Origin: Rhabdornis inornatus
Lineage: Eukaryota > Chordata > Aves > Passeriformes > Rhabdornithidae
Direction of reading: 5' to 3'
DNA length: 64,000 nucleotides
Assembly: GCA_013397075.1 (NCBI GenBank)
Contig: VWZS01002237.1
Span: forward strand, 434,001-498,000
Shown here one piece after another: positions 38,811-52,976 of this stretch. A model generated the notes under the pieces. That model saw nothing but the letters and a program-made list of their open reading frames with translations, did not search any database and was not told the DNA's origin. Position 1 is the first letter of the stretch. Each line of letters opens with the position of its first letter. A program made the position numbers and the translations under genes.

Positions 38811-40713
38811 CTGTTAGGAGCACAGAAAACCAAGAAAAAGAATCTGATACTGCATTTTGTCATAGATGTGATGGTGTGGAAGTGGAGACATCCCAAGGGC
38901 CCTTGGCAAAGGGAGAAATGGGGACTGACCACTGCCACTCCTTTCTGTAAATATTAAGATAGTTTACTGAAGTAAACTGGGGTTCACTGCAGCCTCTCAA
39001 ACAAGGTGGTCCAGAAAACTCTTCCCTGTATTCATTTTCCCCTTTCCCTTTAGGGCAACCCAGCATATTGTGTTGCATCACATTCTTGTGGTATATCACA
39101 GAAAATATCCTAGAACTACAGATACTGGCCAAGCAAAGCAAGGCTGTAAATTTGATAGGGAGATGCTTCTTTATCTGCAATTGACCATAGTAAGCAACAT
39201 AGCTCCTGGCATCAAGGAGAAGATTGTAAGGGGAGAAGTTTATGAATGGCCTTACAGAGAATTTGGGAAGAAATTAAGAGATGCAGGAATATTTGGAGGT
39301 GATAGTACAGGAAACATCATATCACATAACAGTCTCAGAGCCTATATAGGGATAATATTTAGCAAAGAAAAAATTTCAAGGCAATACAGAGGTCTTAAAA
39401 AATTGATATGCCAAAAAAAATTGTTTTAATTATTTTTGGCTTCTTTTAAGGAATATCATCATATTTCAAAGACTACCTGACTGCCAGCTTCTGAGTCTAA
39501 ACATATCAATATTTCATAGGTGTATGGAAATTGATAAATGAATTTGTTCACTCTGGTTCTACTACTGGAACAGAGGAAGGCACAAGATTAAAATACACAT
39601 CACAATACGTAGCATCTGTCTGTAAGAAAATTGAGTTAAAAATTAGGAATGGATTTTATTGTCTGATGTGACAAAATCGTGACTCCAAAGTTCCAGGTTA
39701 AAAAAACAAACCAGGAAACAAGTAACTGTCAAAATAGACAAACATTTCAGTTTAATTTCTGTTTTTAGAAGTTTTAGAATTAATTTTCTTCTTTTTTTTT
39801 TCAGAAAACATCTGGCTTTATAATTTAGCTGATGCTGCAATAGCTTAGGAATTGCTTTTTATTCTAGCAACATGCCTTTTATTACAGTAGCAGTCCTAGA
39901 ACTTGCAATAGAAATTTGACATGGCAATAGCATCCTAATAACATAAATAGATCTTTCAAATAGCATTTTCAAATTTCTACTGCAACTACTCTTGAAATTT
40001 CTATCTGTTCCTGGGGCATATATTCTGATATTCCTTCCTCCTCAACTCATCACAGGTATCAGACACAATTGTACATGTAGGTGTGCTTTTGCCATTTGCC
40101 ATTCCTCCAGTTATTTTCTATATACAAAAATCCTAATGAAGACAAAGAAAGATTTGGTCCAGGTAGGTAAATAAATATGTTATAAGAATATCATTGAAAT
40201 TTTTTTTCTCCTGGTTCCTCTCACAAGGCCAAACTTCCAAACTTCTTTTTCATGTTATGAATGTTGTGCAGAATAAGGCACAACTTGGTTTTGGGGTTTT
40301 TAAGTCAGTAAATTAAATCTAGCAGTCAGATTGTTCTTCATTGTGTGAACTGCATGCAAAAAAAAAATCAAATTCTTGACAAAACCAGCTTTGTACAATT
40401 AGTTTTTCCTTCAAATAAGTTATTTATTTTAATTCTAATAAAAGCTATTTAAAAGTAAAAGCAAAGTTAAACAGACATTAGAAAACAGCCTGCTAGGTAT
40501 GGTTAGTCTAGACTTAGTAAACTATGTGCTGAAGACAGAATATTCATTTTTTCTTGGTCATAGATTAGAAATGCTCTTCTGCAATGCAATGAAGAGTAAA
40601 ACATTAACAATACCTGCGTTTAATATCTAGAACACAACCTGGCATCATTTCTTATGTAGACATTGCAACTAACATCTCCGGAGTCCAAATAAAATACCAA
40701 GATGTGTTTCTAC

Positions 40714-41880
40714 CTGGGCATGTGCAGATTCCTCCATCTACAGTTTCGTTGTTCTCACAGAAGATCAGGTTGGGGGTGGCATTGAAAGAAACAGAACTCA
40801 GTTTTCAGTGTTATCTAATCTGAGCTTTGCTGCAATTGATCTGAAGTGAGAAGCTGAAAGAAATTAAGGAGTCCCACTGTATATACCCCTGTTCAATGAC
40901 CCGTTACTGCTGTGATTCATTCACTTGGGAAGCTGGCATGATAGCTGCCAAAGCTTGTTCAGCATCATGGTTTAACACCCATGCTATAATAGGAGCCAGC
41001 TAACTTGACGGAGGTGGAATATTTCTGTCTGAGCGCTGTCATCTCACAGGCTGCATGTCAGATTGCACAGGGCTCAATACCATTAATTCACCACTATTAA
41101 AGGAGTATTTGTTAGTAAGAGTAGCATGATGTCAGAGACATTCCTGTTATTATTGTTTTATCACTTCAGCTGGGCATTATTTTTTAGGTACTTCCTGTCC
41201 TTAAAAGCAACTCTATGTAGCACTGCCTCTGCATTATTAAAATGGCATGACTCATATGAGAGAAGTACAAAATCCAGTTGTGCTTAAAGCTGTATGCTTT
41301 TACTGTGTAAAGCTGGTCTTTGGGCTCAGTGTCTATAAAGCTGGGCATAGCTAAACACACCAGCTGCTCTTCAAAGATATCAAGGCGTTGGACATAGAAA
41401 TTATCTAAAACTGAAAATGTTGACACATGTATAACAATCTGACTACAGCAGTTTGTATCTTCCCGAGAACTGATTTTGGACCTGTGAAAATCACCTGCAT
41501 TGAATTCAGTGCTACTTGAACTTGCTTATCAACAACAGAGTAAGCTTGCTTAAAGCTAGCTTGGCTTCTGCTAAATCATATTTTAATTCTTTCCCCCGCT
41601 GTATAATAGACATACTTAGTGAGCAGCCATGGGGCGTTTATAAACAAGACCAAATGATTGTCTGCATTTGTGTTCACTACATTAATTTCACGTTCAAAGA
41701 AGCTCCAGTGAAGAACTGGGGCCAATTTTTTGAAATCATATTAGTAGGCCCAGAGCATAGCCATCTGTCCTCTGTGTGTGCCTCACAGTTCAATTCAATG
41801 CATTGTTGCACACAACTCTTTCAACATGTTTTCAAGCATCTTGCAAGTTTGGCTAGTTGCTTATACCAAAATTTATAAAG
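40714..41880 (-). pseudogene. Coding-like minus-strand blocks, possible decayed exons
   Basis: Several minus-strand pieces read like protein. Near 41710-41800 there is CEAHTEDRWLCSGPTNM. After a frame change, 41590-41700 carries FEREINVVNTNADNHL and FINAPWLLTKYVYY. Behind an acceptor ATTTTCAG at 41412 comes LDNFYVQRLDIFEEQLV, and 40714-40785 holds LIFCENNETVDGGICTCP before a GTAGAA donor. The frame changes and stops between blocks suggest a broken gene rather than a live one. No family is recognised. The opposite strand is also open for 120 codons (41516-41878), which weakens the case. Confidence 0.22.
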
Positions 41881-44049
41881 TGATGCTTCTTACTTCCATC
41901 ATCCCAGAAAGCACCAAAAAAAGTTCCAGGCTATATCTTTTAAAATATCTGGTTGTGCAGCTGAGATTCTTTCTATGTCTGCCTCACAGCAGCTGCGTTA
42001 TCCCAGCAGAAAACAGCTGTGAGATTTGTATCAAACTTCCCTGTCTAGGAAGACAGGAGCTGTCCATGTCTCCTCCTTCCAACAGCTCTTTTTACAAGTG
42101 AGAGTAATCACAGAAAAGCAGTGGAGCTAGCATTTTCCTCTACCCCAGCAGTTCCTGGCAGTATGTATCAGCTGGATGGAGTTATAAGCAGCCATGAGAA
42201 AATTTTAATCTTCATTAAATGTTAATCCCTGCAAACACTTACATACACATCAGTTCACTTATATAATAGGCATACTGAAATCAGTGAGACAACCCTGGGA
42301 GAACAGTTACTCATACATATAAATGTTTATAGGATTCATTTCCTCCTTTTGCTCTGAATCATCTCAAATAACATTGTCCCCACAACTTCACAAGGTGAGT
42401 TTCATAGCGTAATCCTGTTGATGGCTCAGTTCTGGTGAACATCAATAGGAATTAAGATATTCCCTGCTTGTTGCAAAGCCCTCCTAACTATAGCGTAGTA
42501 AAATAGTATCTTATTCTACAACTCCCAGTTGTGTCCCATTCTGCAGTGCCTTAGGTTTTATTTTTTCATGTCTATTTCATTACTTCAAAAAAGCTGTTCC
42601 TTCATTGCTAGCGTAACTATTTTCATCCTTCTAAATACTTACACATTTCCTACAGTACAAAACACTATAAAGAGGTAATTGCCTGCCATTTGACATTATT
42701 TCAATGCATTCAGAGTTTTTTATTCTCATTTGAATCTCATTGGCCCCTATCATTATTTCTATAATTGATTTGCATTTCCTCTTCCTCGCAGGAATTGATG
42801 CTTATTTTAAGGCACATCCATGCTAGGAGATATAGCACACAGCACGTGAAATAAATGTGGAATGATGTGAGCTTATACGCTGTCCTGGCACAGCAGTCTT
42901 TCCAGCTACAGCCAGCTGAGGAATCCAGATTATGACCTTTGTGTTAGGGAGCTGAGATCCGTGTGACATTTTCTGCTGAGCTGTTTGTTTAAAAGATGGT
43001 TTCTATCAACATCTTTAGGTGGATTTCACTATGCCTGTCAGGATACAATGGGCATTGATAAATTTTAGGAGTAGCTATTGCAATTCTAAATTTCAGTCCA
43101 AAGCATATCAATTCCACTGCAGTTGGTCTTCAGCTGTGGTGATAATCAGAAATACAAAGGGGTCAAAATTTTGTTAGCTTTTGTTCCTGTCCACAGAAAA
43201 TGGAACAAGATAATGTGTTGGTTGAGAACAGGATGACCTTGTTGAAGCTGAGGATCTGTAATTGCTTGGTTCCTTTTTCTCTTGCAGGCTGAATGCTATG
43301 GCATGTTTGAGCCCTGCTTCTCCTGTTATCTATGGATAGTGTGGAGTCCTGGAGAGAAATTTCTCTCACCCCTAATCTCAGCAGAGATACCAGTCAATTA
43401 GCCCTACTACTTGGCATACACGTTGAGGCACTAACATAAAATAGACTAAACTTGGTTAAAAGACTCCAGCTTTCCAACAATGCATGGACGTTGTGGCACA
43501 CTGAGCTAGGAGAAACATTCTGATCTGGAGATTCAGCACTCAGTTCTCAACAGGGCAAGCACACATTATTCATTCAGTATTGGAGAAGGACTCCTGACTA
43601 GAGCATGCTTGTTTACCTGCCAGAAGCATTCAGTATGGATCAGCTGCAAAACTTTATCACGTTGGATAGCTGTAACCTGCCTGAGATGAGATCATAGAAG
43701 TATTAATCTTCCAACTAACTCTTTAGATGGACACTTGGGCTATAGCCCATCTGTCTGAGGCAGTCATGGTCTTCATTAGGCATGGATGACTACTCATGGA
43801 ATGAAGAGTTATGTATTCTATAAGCTGAGGAAGATTAATACATACTGTATTTCTAAATGTACAGTTACAGTTAATAGAATAATAGCATTGCTATTCCTAC
43901 CTGGATTTCAAATTTCAAGAATAACATTTCAGTTCAAACTTTTGCATTAAAATTTTTATTTGTGCATTTCTAAAACACCCCCCAAATGACAGCTTCATTC
44001 TGGGCTTCCCATCACAAAAGATACAGGGACATGCAGGGATGAGTCCAGC

Positions 44050-44470
44050 AAAGCACCATAAAGGTAGTGAAGGGTGTGGAGCATCTGAGATCTGAGAAGA
44101 GGAGCTGGAAATATTCAGCCTGGAGAAGAGAAGGCTCAGGAGGATCTTACCAATGTGTATAAATACTTGATGGGGCACAGTAAAGAAGGTGGAGATAGGC
44201 TCTTCCCATTGTTCTGTGAAAGGACTAGAAGCAGTGCCTAAACCATGAAAAATTCTGTTTAAACTTGAAAAAAGCTTTCCTTATCATGAGAGTGGTCAAA
44301 CAATGGCATGTGTTGCTCAGAGAGGTTGTGGAATCACCATTGTTAGAGATATTCAAAACCTGACTGGTTGTGGCCCTGAAGAACCTGCTCCTGCTCACCC
44401 TGCTTTAAGCAGAGGGTTGACATAAGGTGATCTCCAGGGGAACCTGTCCACCTCAGCCATTCTGTGGCTG
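44050..44470 (+). mobile_element. CR1 LINE 3' fragment
   Basis: ATTCAGCCTGGAGAAGAGAA, GGCTCAGGAGGATCTTACCA, then the AGAGAGGTTGTGGAATCACC block and a 3' part ending GCCATTCTGTG. This is the classic order of the CR1 3' coding end and 3'UTR. The copy is broken by small indels. Confidence 0.85.
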
Positions 44471-46915
44471 ATCTCACAAATACTTTTGAAGCAATACTTT
44501 ACAAGCAATCTCTTAAACAGAAAGTTCCTTAGGAAACACAACTATTTAAAAACACACAGCACCAGAAACTTCTGGTACTATTTATAATTTTGTTGAAAAT
44601 TGTGGTGATTTTAAATTAATGAATTTTTAATAAAAAACTACTGACGGTAAGAATTAAGTTATTCTAAAATGTATCATTCATAATGCTGTAAAGTAGCCAT
44701 TTCTGCCTATTAAATTGTAACTTTCTGTTGGAAGAAGGTGCACAATACCGGATATGTGGGTATAATCACAGCTTTATGAGCATCTTCCTTTCCAAAGTTG
44801 TGTCATTTCCTCCTAATGAGGTTTTACAGCAAAACCAACAATACTACATTTTAAAAAAAAATTATTTTACACTTGAACCACACTGACTGTTTTAAGAAAC
44901 TTCTAAAAAACTATTAACATTAACCATGCTTTTGTATTTTAAGTGATATAGAATCCTGATATTCAAATTGTATAAATTATATATCTTTGCATTTTACACG
45001 TCAAATAAACCAAGCCTGTCATTATTTGGATGTGGTCAGCTTTGCTGCTCTGCAAAAACTGAATGTGACACCCATAATCATTTGTACAAAGCCAGATTCT
45101 GAAAAGCTTAGAGTCCTCTGATTTCAGCAATTGTTTTTTCTCAGTGAGGTTTGTCCAACCAAGAGATGAATGGCTCTGTGTTATTCCCTATTCATGGCAC
45201 CATACTTCAGCTGAGCTTTCTGATATATTTTAGTTATCACACTACCTGTATTTGACTATAACCTGTAAGCATGTTTAGCATGGCAAGTACATAAGATCTA
45301 TTTATACCACCATTATTTTTCAGTTACATTTCATGCTATGTTTATTGCAGCTATTCCAGATCTCCTTGTTGTATCCACATCAGCCTGCCAACCACGGTTT
45401 TGAGCAAGAGGATTTAACTGTAAATAGATCTCTCTCCCTGAAGTAACTAGCTCAGACAGACTTCAGAAAGTGGTGTTTTGCCTGCTTCATCACTTGTCTA
45501 GAAAAGATAAGGGCATAGCTATCAAAATTACTCTGATGTAATGCAGTGAGTATGGGTGTCCTAGAAAGTCAAAAGCTGTAGGTGTCACATCATCAGAGTC
45601 TTGTTTCCTGTGAACTTTCAAATGACCTTTATTTGAATTTAAAATATTTTTGCCTGAGAAAGCAGTAACAAGCAAACAGCCTATTAAATATACCACTGGA
45701 TGTCTTTCCTACTTCATCATAAGCATTTTGGTAAGTAAAAGTGAACTGACAAGTTTTCTTCACATTATATAGTTTGCAATTTTTAGCACAAACCAGAAGT
45801 GAATCTGATTGCCACCTTGGCATTCATGGAGCCTTGTATCTGTGCACAAATATGAAAGTTCAGTATAAAAGGTTTGTGCTCATATTGGCTGTCAGAGTCC
45901 TAGAAGCTGATTATGAAAATGTGGCTGTGGCATACAAAAATAATCCGAAAGTTACTATTTAAATGTACAGTTTGTGTACTCAGAGCTGTAAAGAATCAGC
46001 CATCTTACCTACAAGATGTTTACAAAGCAAGTCTGCTAGGTTTTCTAACAGCATCTTTGTAACATATTTCATCCTTTTTAAAATTTTATTTTTTTTTTAT
46101 CCCATCTATTTTCATTTTAATTTAGAAATATAATATTTCTATTGTAGAATATATATCTTAACCTGGGTTAAGTATTCATTTAACAATGGTTGCTTGAGCT
46201 GAATTTAACTGAATTTTTTTCAAAGTAAGAAGTCTGCCTTAAAAATAACTGATTGATATTTAGATTATGTAATTTTTTATGATGCCTTTATGAACCATGC
46301 TTCTCACATTGCTGGATTGTTTTTCAGCTTCCACATCCTTGGATTACATGGCAGTTTGTTGCAAAGCATTCTCCTTGAAAGTGATCTTTATTTCTGTGCA
46401 ATCTGACAAGCTGAAAAAGGTTTTCTTGGTGTATTTATGGTGGGGCAAACTGGCAGAGCTATGAATACAACTCTAGCACTGCTTATGAGCATAATTGAAT
46501 CTCTTCCCATTGCAACATAAAACTATAATAATGTGTGCATTTTTTACCAGTATAACTACATCAATAATAGGGCTGCTACTGCTATACATTATAGACACCC
46601 ATCATTAGCTTGCTGTGAAAGTGTCATTTATTGTGCTTACAAGAAGGAAAAAAGTTTATTCCTGTCAATAAACAAAGTCCCAATTTCAGTGCCAGAAAGA
46701 TGCATCTTTTTTTGTTTTGCCAAGGGCAAGGGACTCTCTGAGGCTGCATGGTTGAGCTGGTGAATGCTTGTCCAGCTGCACGCTTCCCATCAGCCAAATA
46801 TATTATCAGAGCAGTACCCAGATTCTTTGGCTATAAACAAAAGCATGCATGTACCTTTTAGTGCCACTAGCAACCCCTGATGTTCAAGGTTCGTATTTTC
46901 TTAAAAATTAGAATT

Positions 46916-46965
46916 AGATTAGAAATTTTTCCAACCCCCTAGATTAGAAATTTTTCCAACCCCCT
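46916..46965. repeat. Exact 25-bp tandem duplication
   Basis: Two adjacent identical copies of a 25-bp unit starting AGATTAGAAATTTTTCCAAC. Identity suggests a recent replication-slippage event. Intergenic. Confidence 0.95.
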
Positions 46966-47989
46966 AGTCTCCATCCATATAAGATAATTGATAGTAACAA
47001 TTTCAGTCTAATTCAAGGTCTTTAAACCAAGCTGGTCTGGTTCTCATTTTCTGTGTAAAATGGAAACGCACAGAGGTAAATGCAATGTTTAGTATCTGTG
47101 AACACCTTTGCAAGGGTAGATAGGTATGAGTTTAATCTGCACTTGGTAGGGCTAAAGCTTAAATAGAACATTTGCAAAATCCAAGAGCTGCAAATTCAGC
47201 AGTGACTGGGCAAGAAATCCCCGTGGTTTTGCAGGAGGGTGAAGTTACAGCAGAAGGCCAGGCTTGTCCTGAGCCAGCTCATGTTTGCTGCAGGCTGCCT
47301 TGCTCCTGGTCTGTGGAGTGCTGACCTGCCAGGAGCCCGAGGGGAATTGCTCTGCAGAGCTTCTGCTCATCTCTCCTTTGCACAAGTGCTCCATCCCCAC
47401 CTCCGTGGGTCGTGACACAGTGCGTGGCCCGTACCGACCTGACTTTCAGGGTGCTGTGGGGTGAGTCACACCCACGCCACAAGCTGGGAGGTATCTGCAA
47501 GGGTAGGGCACACACAGCGTGACGGGGAAGGGCTCTGCCTCTGGTTGGACATCAGCACTCAGCCACAAGAAGAAAGCCCAGAAGAAATTGTTCAGGGACT
47601 CTGGTTCTTATGTCCCGGCTGTCTAGTACGCTTGGAGGAGTATTCAAGTTACACCTGTTTAGGGAAGGTGTAACCTCTGACTTGGGCTGTCGAGCTGGCT
47701 CAACAAGCAGGAACGGGTCAGAGTGATGCAAGCCCTGCCCTTGCCCTTCCCTGTCAGACTATTTGTTTCCTCAAAGGTATCAAGCAAACTCTGAAGCTTT
47801 TAAGCAGGAGGGAGGGTTAAAGAAACACGCAACCATCATTGAGAGCTGCAGGCAAAAATAACCTAGCATTATTTTTACAGAAATGCATTTAGTCAATTTA
47901 ATAAGGCAAAAGGATGCCCCTGTAAAGCAAAACATGTAGCTCACAAGAGCAAGCAGAAATTAGAGCAGGTATTCGATGAAAGACTACTA

Positions 47990-48034
47990 AACCAATAATA
48001 GTATTGAACCAATAATAGTATTGAACCAATAATA
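47990..48034. repeat. 17-bp tandem repeat, about 2.6 copies
   Basis: The unit AACCAATAATAGTATTG occurs twice in full and once in part, without mismatches in the repeated portion. Intergenic. Confidence 0.95.
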
Positions 48035-51000
48035 TGGTGCTAGGACAAATTTGTTAATTTTCACCAAAGACCAGTTTGCAGTAGACAGGGATGCTCAAAG
48101 TATTTTATAGAAGAGAAATTTGTTAATCTGCACTGTTGCAAAGGCCAGTATATTCCCCCTGTATGAATTTGTTTTTGAGGTGTTTCCAGGAAAAATACAA
48201 TAGTGAATGAAGGGTACTTTGTCCACAAAAATATATTTGCAAGGGCTCTTAGACACGAGAGAGTCACCAGCTCTTGTGACACTGATTGCTTAAAAATGGG
48301 TCATTTCAAGGGAATGACAAGAAATGACTGGACAATAAACCATTATTGCAGGAAGTCTCAGGCAGTAGCAACATTGGCCAAGTTTCAAATTTGCTGAGGA
48401 GTAGAAGCTGAGGATGTACTAAAACATATTGGGCCTTAGGTTACAACTGAACAAGCAATATATTATTTTCATTTCACTGGACAAAGTTAGACCCATGTTC
48501 TGCTTATGAGCTGCTTTTAAAATTGCAAAACAAAAAAAAACTCTCCCAAATGCGTCACAAATTGGAATTACTTGTACAAAACATTCATCAAACAAGTTCA
48601 TGCTAATGCCTGTTGTAAGAATTGCTCAGTGTTTGACATTTGTGCCACGATATTTGTGTGCCGTGTGACGTTCATGATGTGCTTCTGCTCTATGAGCAAG
48701 TGCCTCACTCAGAAGTTGTTGCTGTTCTGCTGTGAGCTGTCAGCCCCGCACAGGGGGAGGCACTGTGCTCCCCTCACATCAAATTTGTGAAGACAAAGGA
48801 AGGTGGGAGATGAATGGTGCCTCAGTCCTCTGCTGCTCTTTCTGCTCACTGTTGACATTTTCATTTTTGATTAAAGAGATTTCAGCTACTGTTATAACAG
48901 ACACTTAGGCAGATAAGTGAAAAAATTCTTTTGCCTCAGAGCATTGGGAATAATTTTTTTAAGTCACAGCTCCGAGAACTGTGTAAATTAGAGGTAAATA
49001 CAAATTCAGATTAAATTATTGTCTTCGGTTTTGTAGAATAGTTGTTGAAGACATGATCCAGAAATATTCTGAAGTTTCAGTAAGCAAAAGAGAGTGAAAA
49101 TAAAAAAAGGATTTACATATACTTAGGCCGCCTTTTCATTTTGGGGACCTGAATCATGACTTCTGAATGCCTGGATTAGCAATTCTCTATTTAGCAGTGA
49201 CCAAAATATTCAAAAATAGCTTCTCACTATTTGTGCAGTCTATATTTATACTTGGTAAAAGCCATCTAAGCTGCTAAAAAAAGAAACATGGACCTTGGCA
49301 GTTAGCAGGGCATGTCCACAAAAATCAATATGCAACTTGGATCTGAAGTTCTCTTCTGTTGCCTCTCAGCAGCAGCAGAGACTGACAGGAGCTACTCTAA
49401 GACACTCCTCCTCTTCTTCTACCACTTATCCTTTAAGTATGATGCATAAAGCAACAGTATTCAAACTGATTGCACTTTCAAAAGGGCGGGATCACCAGGC
49501 CAAAACTTTATTTCTTTTTGAAGTGGAAAAAACCTGTGATCCCAGAAGCCATGTATTTGGGTAACTGTAGAAGGTGTTCCTGACTGAGAACAGACCAGAC
49601 AAGCCTCTACCAATTACCTGCCTTTTCTGCTCTTTTCTGCCCAGGTCTGATTTATTTGTTGATTTCATCCAGTCACATATGTCTTAACTTTTAGACAGTT
49701 TATCCTTTGGGACAGAAACCACCATTTACTTTTTTTCTTTAATAACAATGCTGGATAATCTGACTGAAGTTTTTCACTCGTTATACTGTAAGTGTTAAAT
49801 AAATAACAATTTTGGCCAATTCCTAGTCTCACCTAGCTTCTTTTGGGCTATTGTAGCCTAAAGCTATAATAAGCAAATTAAGCAATTTTGTCAGGCTTCT
49901 ATCTGGAAGAAAACCTCATTCCAGAATACAGAGTTTTAAAGCTGACATCTGGAGTGATACAGGTAAGTTTTCTTATCATCCATATGTGTCTCCTGACAGA
50001 TTTATGTACTTTAGTTATAAATTAAGACTATTATGTTAAAAATGTGCTCCTCCTTTTCTGTTTTGTCAGCCTCTACACTACAGAAACTCCTTACAACTCC
50101 TCCAGTACATCCCAAATATGTGTACTTTAATGTCCAAAATCAGAATCTGTCCAACACTTCCTCAGAGTAGCAACCAGTCTATCTCACCGGAGTATGGCTT
50201 GTGCAAGTGCCAGCCACTCCCAGCTGCACCTCCATAGGGCACCAGCTCTTCCCTGAGTGCTAGTCCTGGAGAGCAGGACAGACCACAAGTAGGTCCCCCG
50301 TTGTATTGATCAGTGCAAAAAACCCCTCTAATCCACAAACAAGAAGAATTCTAGAAAAAGAGGATTTATGGTGCTTTATTCAGAACAGGGAGTCCTTGTG
50401 GGAAACTCTCCTTCTCCAAGATAAAACTGAACAGTACTGCAATACTCTGGCCTGTAAACAAGCCTGTGCTCACACTGTTGCCTCGGAGATACTATGATGG
50501 AAATGTCTCCATGTCTCATTTTCATTTTAAGTAACTTATTCTGCCTAAAATTCCTGTGTGTGCTTCCTTTCTAAAACTTGTATCATCCTGTTTCTGTGGT
50601 GCAAAATTCATATGTTGTGTTATTTGCTATTTATTGCTATCTGTGCATTTCTTATCTGTACATACCCGTATTAATATGTTACCTGTACTGTAATAGGATG
50701 TGTTTGCAAAATACACTGGAATGTGCAACTCTGGTAATGAATCTAAAGATGAACAGATTTAAAACTATGCCCAAGGTCGTTTGGATTACTGTATTTGCCA
50801 AAAGTAGCTGGCTGTGTTGTGATGTTTTAATAGCTCCTGCATGGCAGATTCTTGCACATTATTCAATGGACCTTAACTTTTCATTAAGGCTACACAGGAA
50901 GGACATGGAAACATCCCTGATTTTTATCTCCCTAGTGTCCTCCAGGAATCGGCTACCATTATTCTGGTTTATGTGGGGAAAATGATCTTAAAATCACTCC

Positions 51001-52976
51001 AAGTTACACCATTAGTGTATCAGTGAGTGGTTAAGACATATTGATTTATCCTGTTAGTGTTAGAAACTACTATTATGTGTGAAATGAAAAATTATGCAGA
51101 GTGAACTACGCAATGACTATGCAATGTAACCTGCCAGAGCAGTCCTTCTGCATCAGTTCCTCCAAAGATCTTCTGTGACCTGAGAAGCTGCACTTCCTTC
51201 CCACTTTCCCCCTTCTCTCACACTCAGCCAGCTGTGACATCAACAAGACACTGAAAAGCACACAGGCCTGAGTCCTGCAAGAAATAAAAGGAGTTTTCTG
51301 TCCTTCTGTGGGTTCTGTCCCTGTAGAATTGAAATCCTGCCCTTCAGTCAACATTCACACCAGCTACCTGGGTAACCACATATGATGTCGCATCCTTTCA
51401 AGACTACCTAAAAAATGTAAGTAAGATTTTTTTCAGTTGATATCCTTCAGCCTGATGCTGAGATCATACATATGTATTTGCTACACATACATATATGTGT
51501 TTAGCTATGTAGAAACTGCAAACTAGATATAATGAATTGCAAAATACTTGGTTGTACTTTGTTTTGATAATTGCATTTTCAATAGTTCTGTCATGTTAAA
51601 ATAAAGAGAAAAAATATTTTATTAATGGTAATGGCTATTACACTACTCAGTTGCCTAATGAAATTCTTTAGAGTGAAATGCAAAATTCACATGTTCATCC
51701 AGAGGATTTTAAAAATGTGATTATACTAGCACACAGTCTGTTTGTCAGTCCATCTTCCAACCCTGTACCCAGCAGAAAAAGTCACAGTGAACACGGTGAA
51801 AAGAACACAGTGAAGCATGGAAAAAAATATGTCAAAGGTCCTTGCTAGTGTTACATTTGTGCATCTGTAGGGACAAGCATGACAGTTAGCCAAGAGCCCT
51901 GAACACTCAATTTCTCCTTTGAGAGAAACTGCGTTCACAGTTTTTTCTCTACAAAGACGCCTCTGAACTTGGATTCTTTCCTATGATGCTGACTGCCAGC
52001 TTGTTCCTTGAAAAGGAGGGGATTTAAAGGCCATAAAACTAGAAGGACTTCTTCCAGATAGACAGGCAATTAGAACAAAAGGAAGTTTGCATAATATATA
52101 CAGGCAGAAATTCTTATTCCATTTCAGCATGTGCATGAGATAATTTTATTTCTGTTAAATAATTTCATTTGTTTGTAATACCCTTCTTGTGTCCTAAAGA
52201 CTCCTTTCCATGTAAAGCTAATTAGCTATTAGAATGGCAGGAGGAGGCTCTCATCAAAATTGTATGACTCATCATTTTTTTTTATTCTGAACTAACATAT
52301 GACCCAGATAAACTAGCTGAAACTGTAGAAACCTTCTCTGCCTTTATTGATGTTTGTGAAATGTTTGCAAACTTGTTTGTAAATTTTTTGTTTTTACTGT
52401 CTTTGTTGGACCTCTCAGTTCTCCGTCCCTTTTTTCTTTCCTGCTTATCCCTGGTGGAAGAACAGCCTGAGGCAGAGCTGGCTCCAGCAGCTCAGGCTCA
52501 GTGTAAGGCCCTTTCTTGCTCATCAGTGAAATGGATGGATGGGCTCACTGGTTCAGCTCATTCACCAAACTTCCTGGTCAGAGCAGCCTATCAGGCTCCA
52601 GGGGCTGCAGTTCTACACTCAAGCCAGGAGAAGTTGCACCTTTTTCTGTGTCCATCTAAATGCACCACATGTCATTTTCCCAAGGCATTTTCCTTCAACC
52701 TTATCACGAACCAAGTAAAAACCGGGCTTGCTGTATGTTTGCTTATCACTCTCCAAGGAATGATTTGCTGCCTGACATTTTTATGGGCAGAGAGAGACAG
52801 CTGGGGTACCCCAGAGAGAGAGACAAGCCTGGATGAGCCATGCTGGGGCAGCAGCCAAGGGGCCAGCAGCAGCAGGACACTGGAAGAAAAGACGATTCAC
52901 AAAAGAAGACTGTGCCTGCCCACGCTGGGCTGCAGCTGGGGGGGGCTCCATAGCCAGCAGCAAGGCCAGACAGAGG

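Noticed and set aside
39070..39429. 119-codon plus-strand frame upstream of MAP3K4
   Set aside because: No recognisable content, no splice or promoter context, and AT-rich composition; most likely chance.
41516..41878. 120-codon plus-strand frame
   Set aside because: No family resemblance; it overlaps the minus-strand coding-like blocks and may be their antisense shadow or chance.
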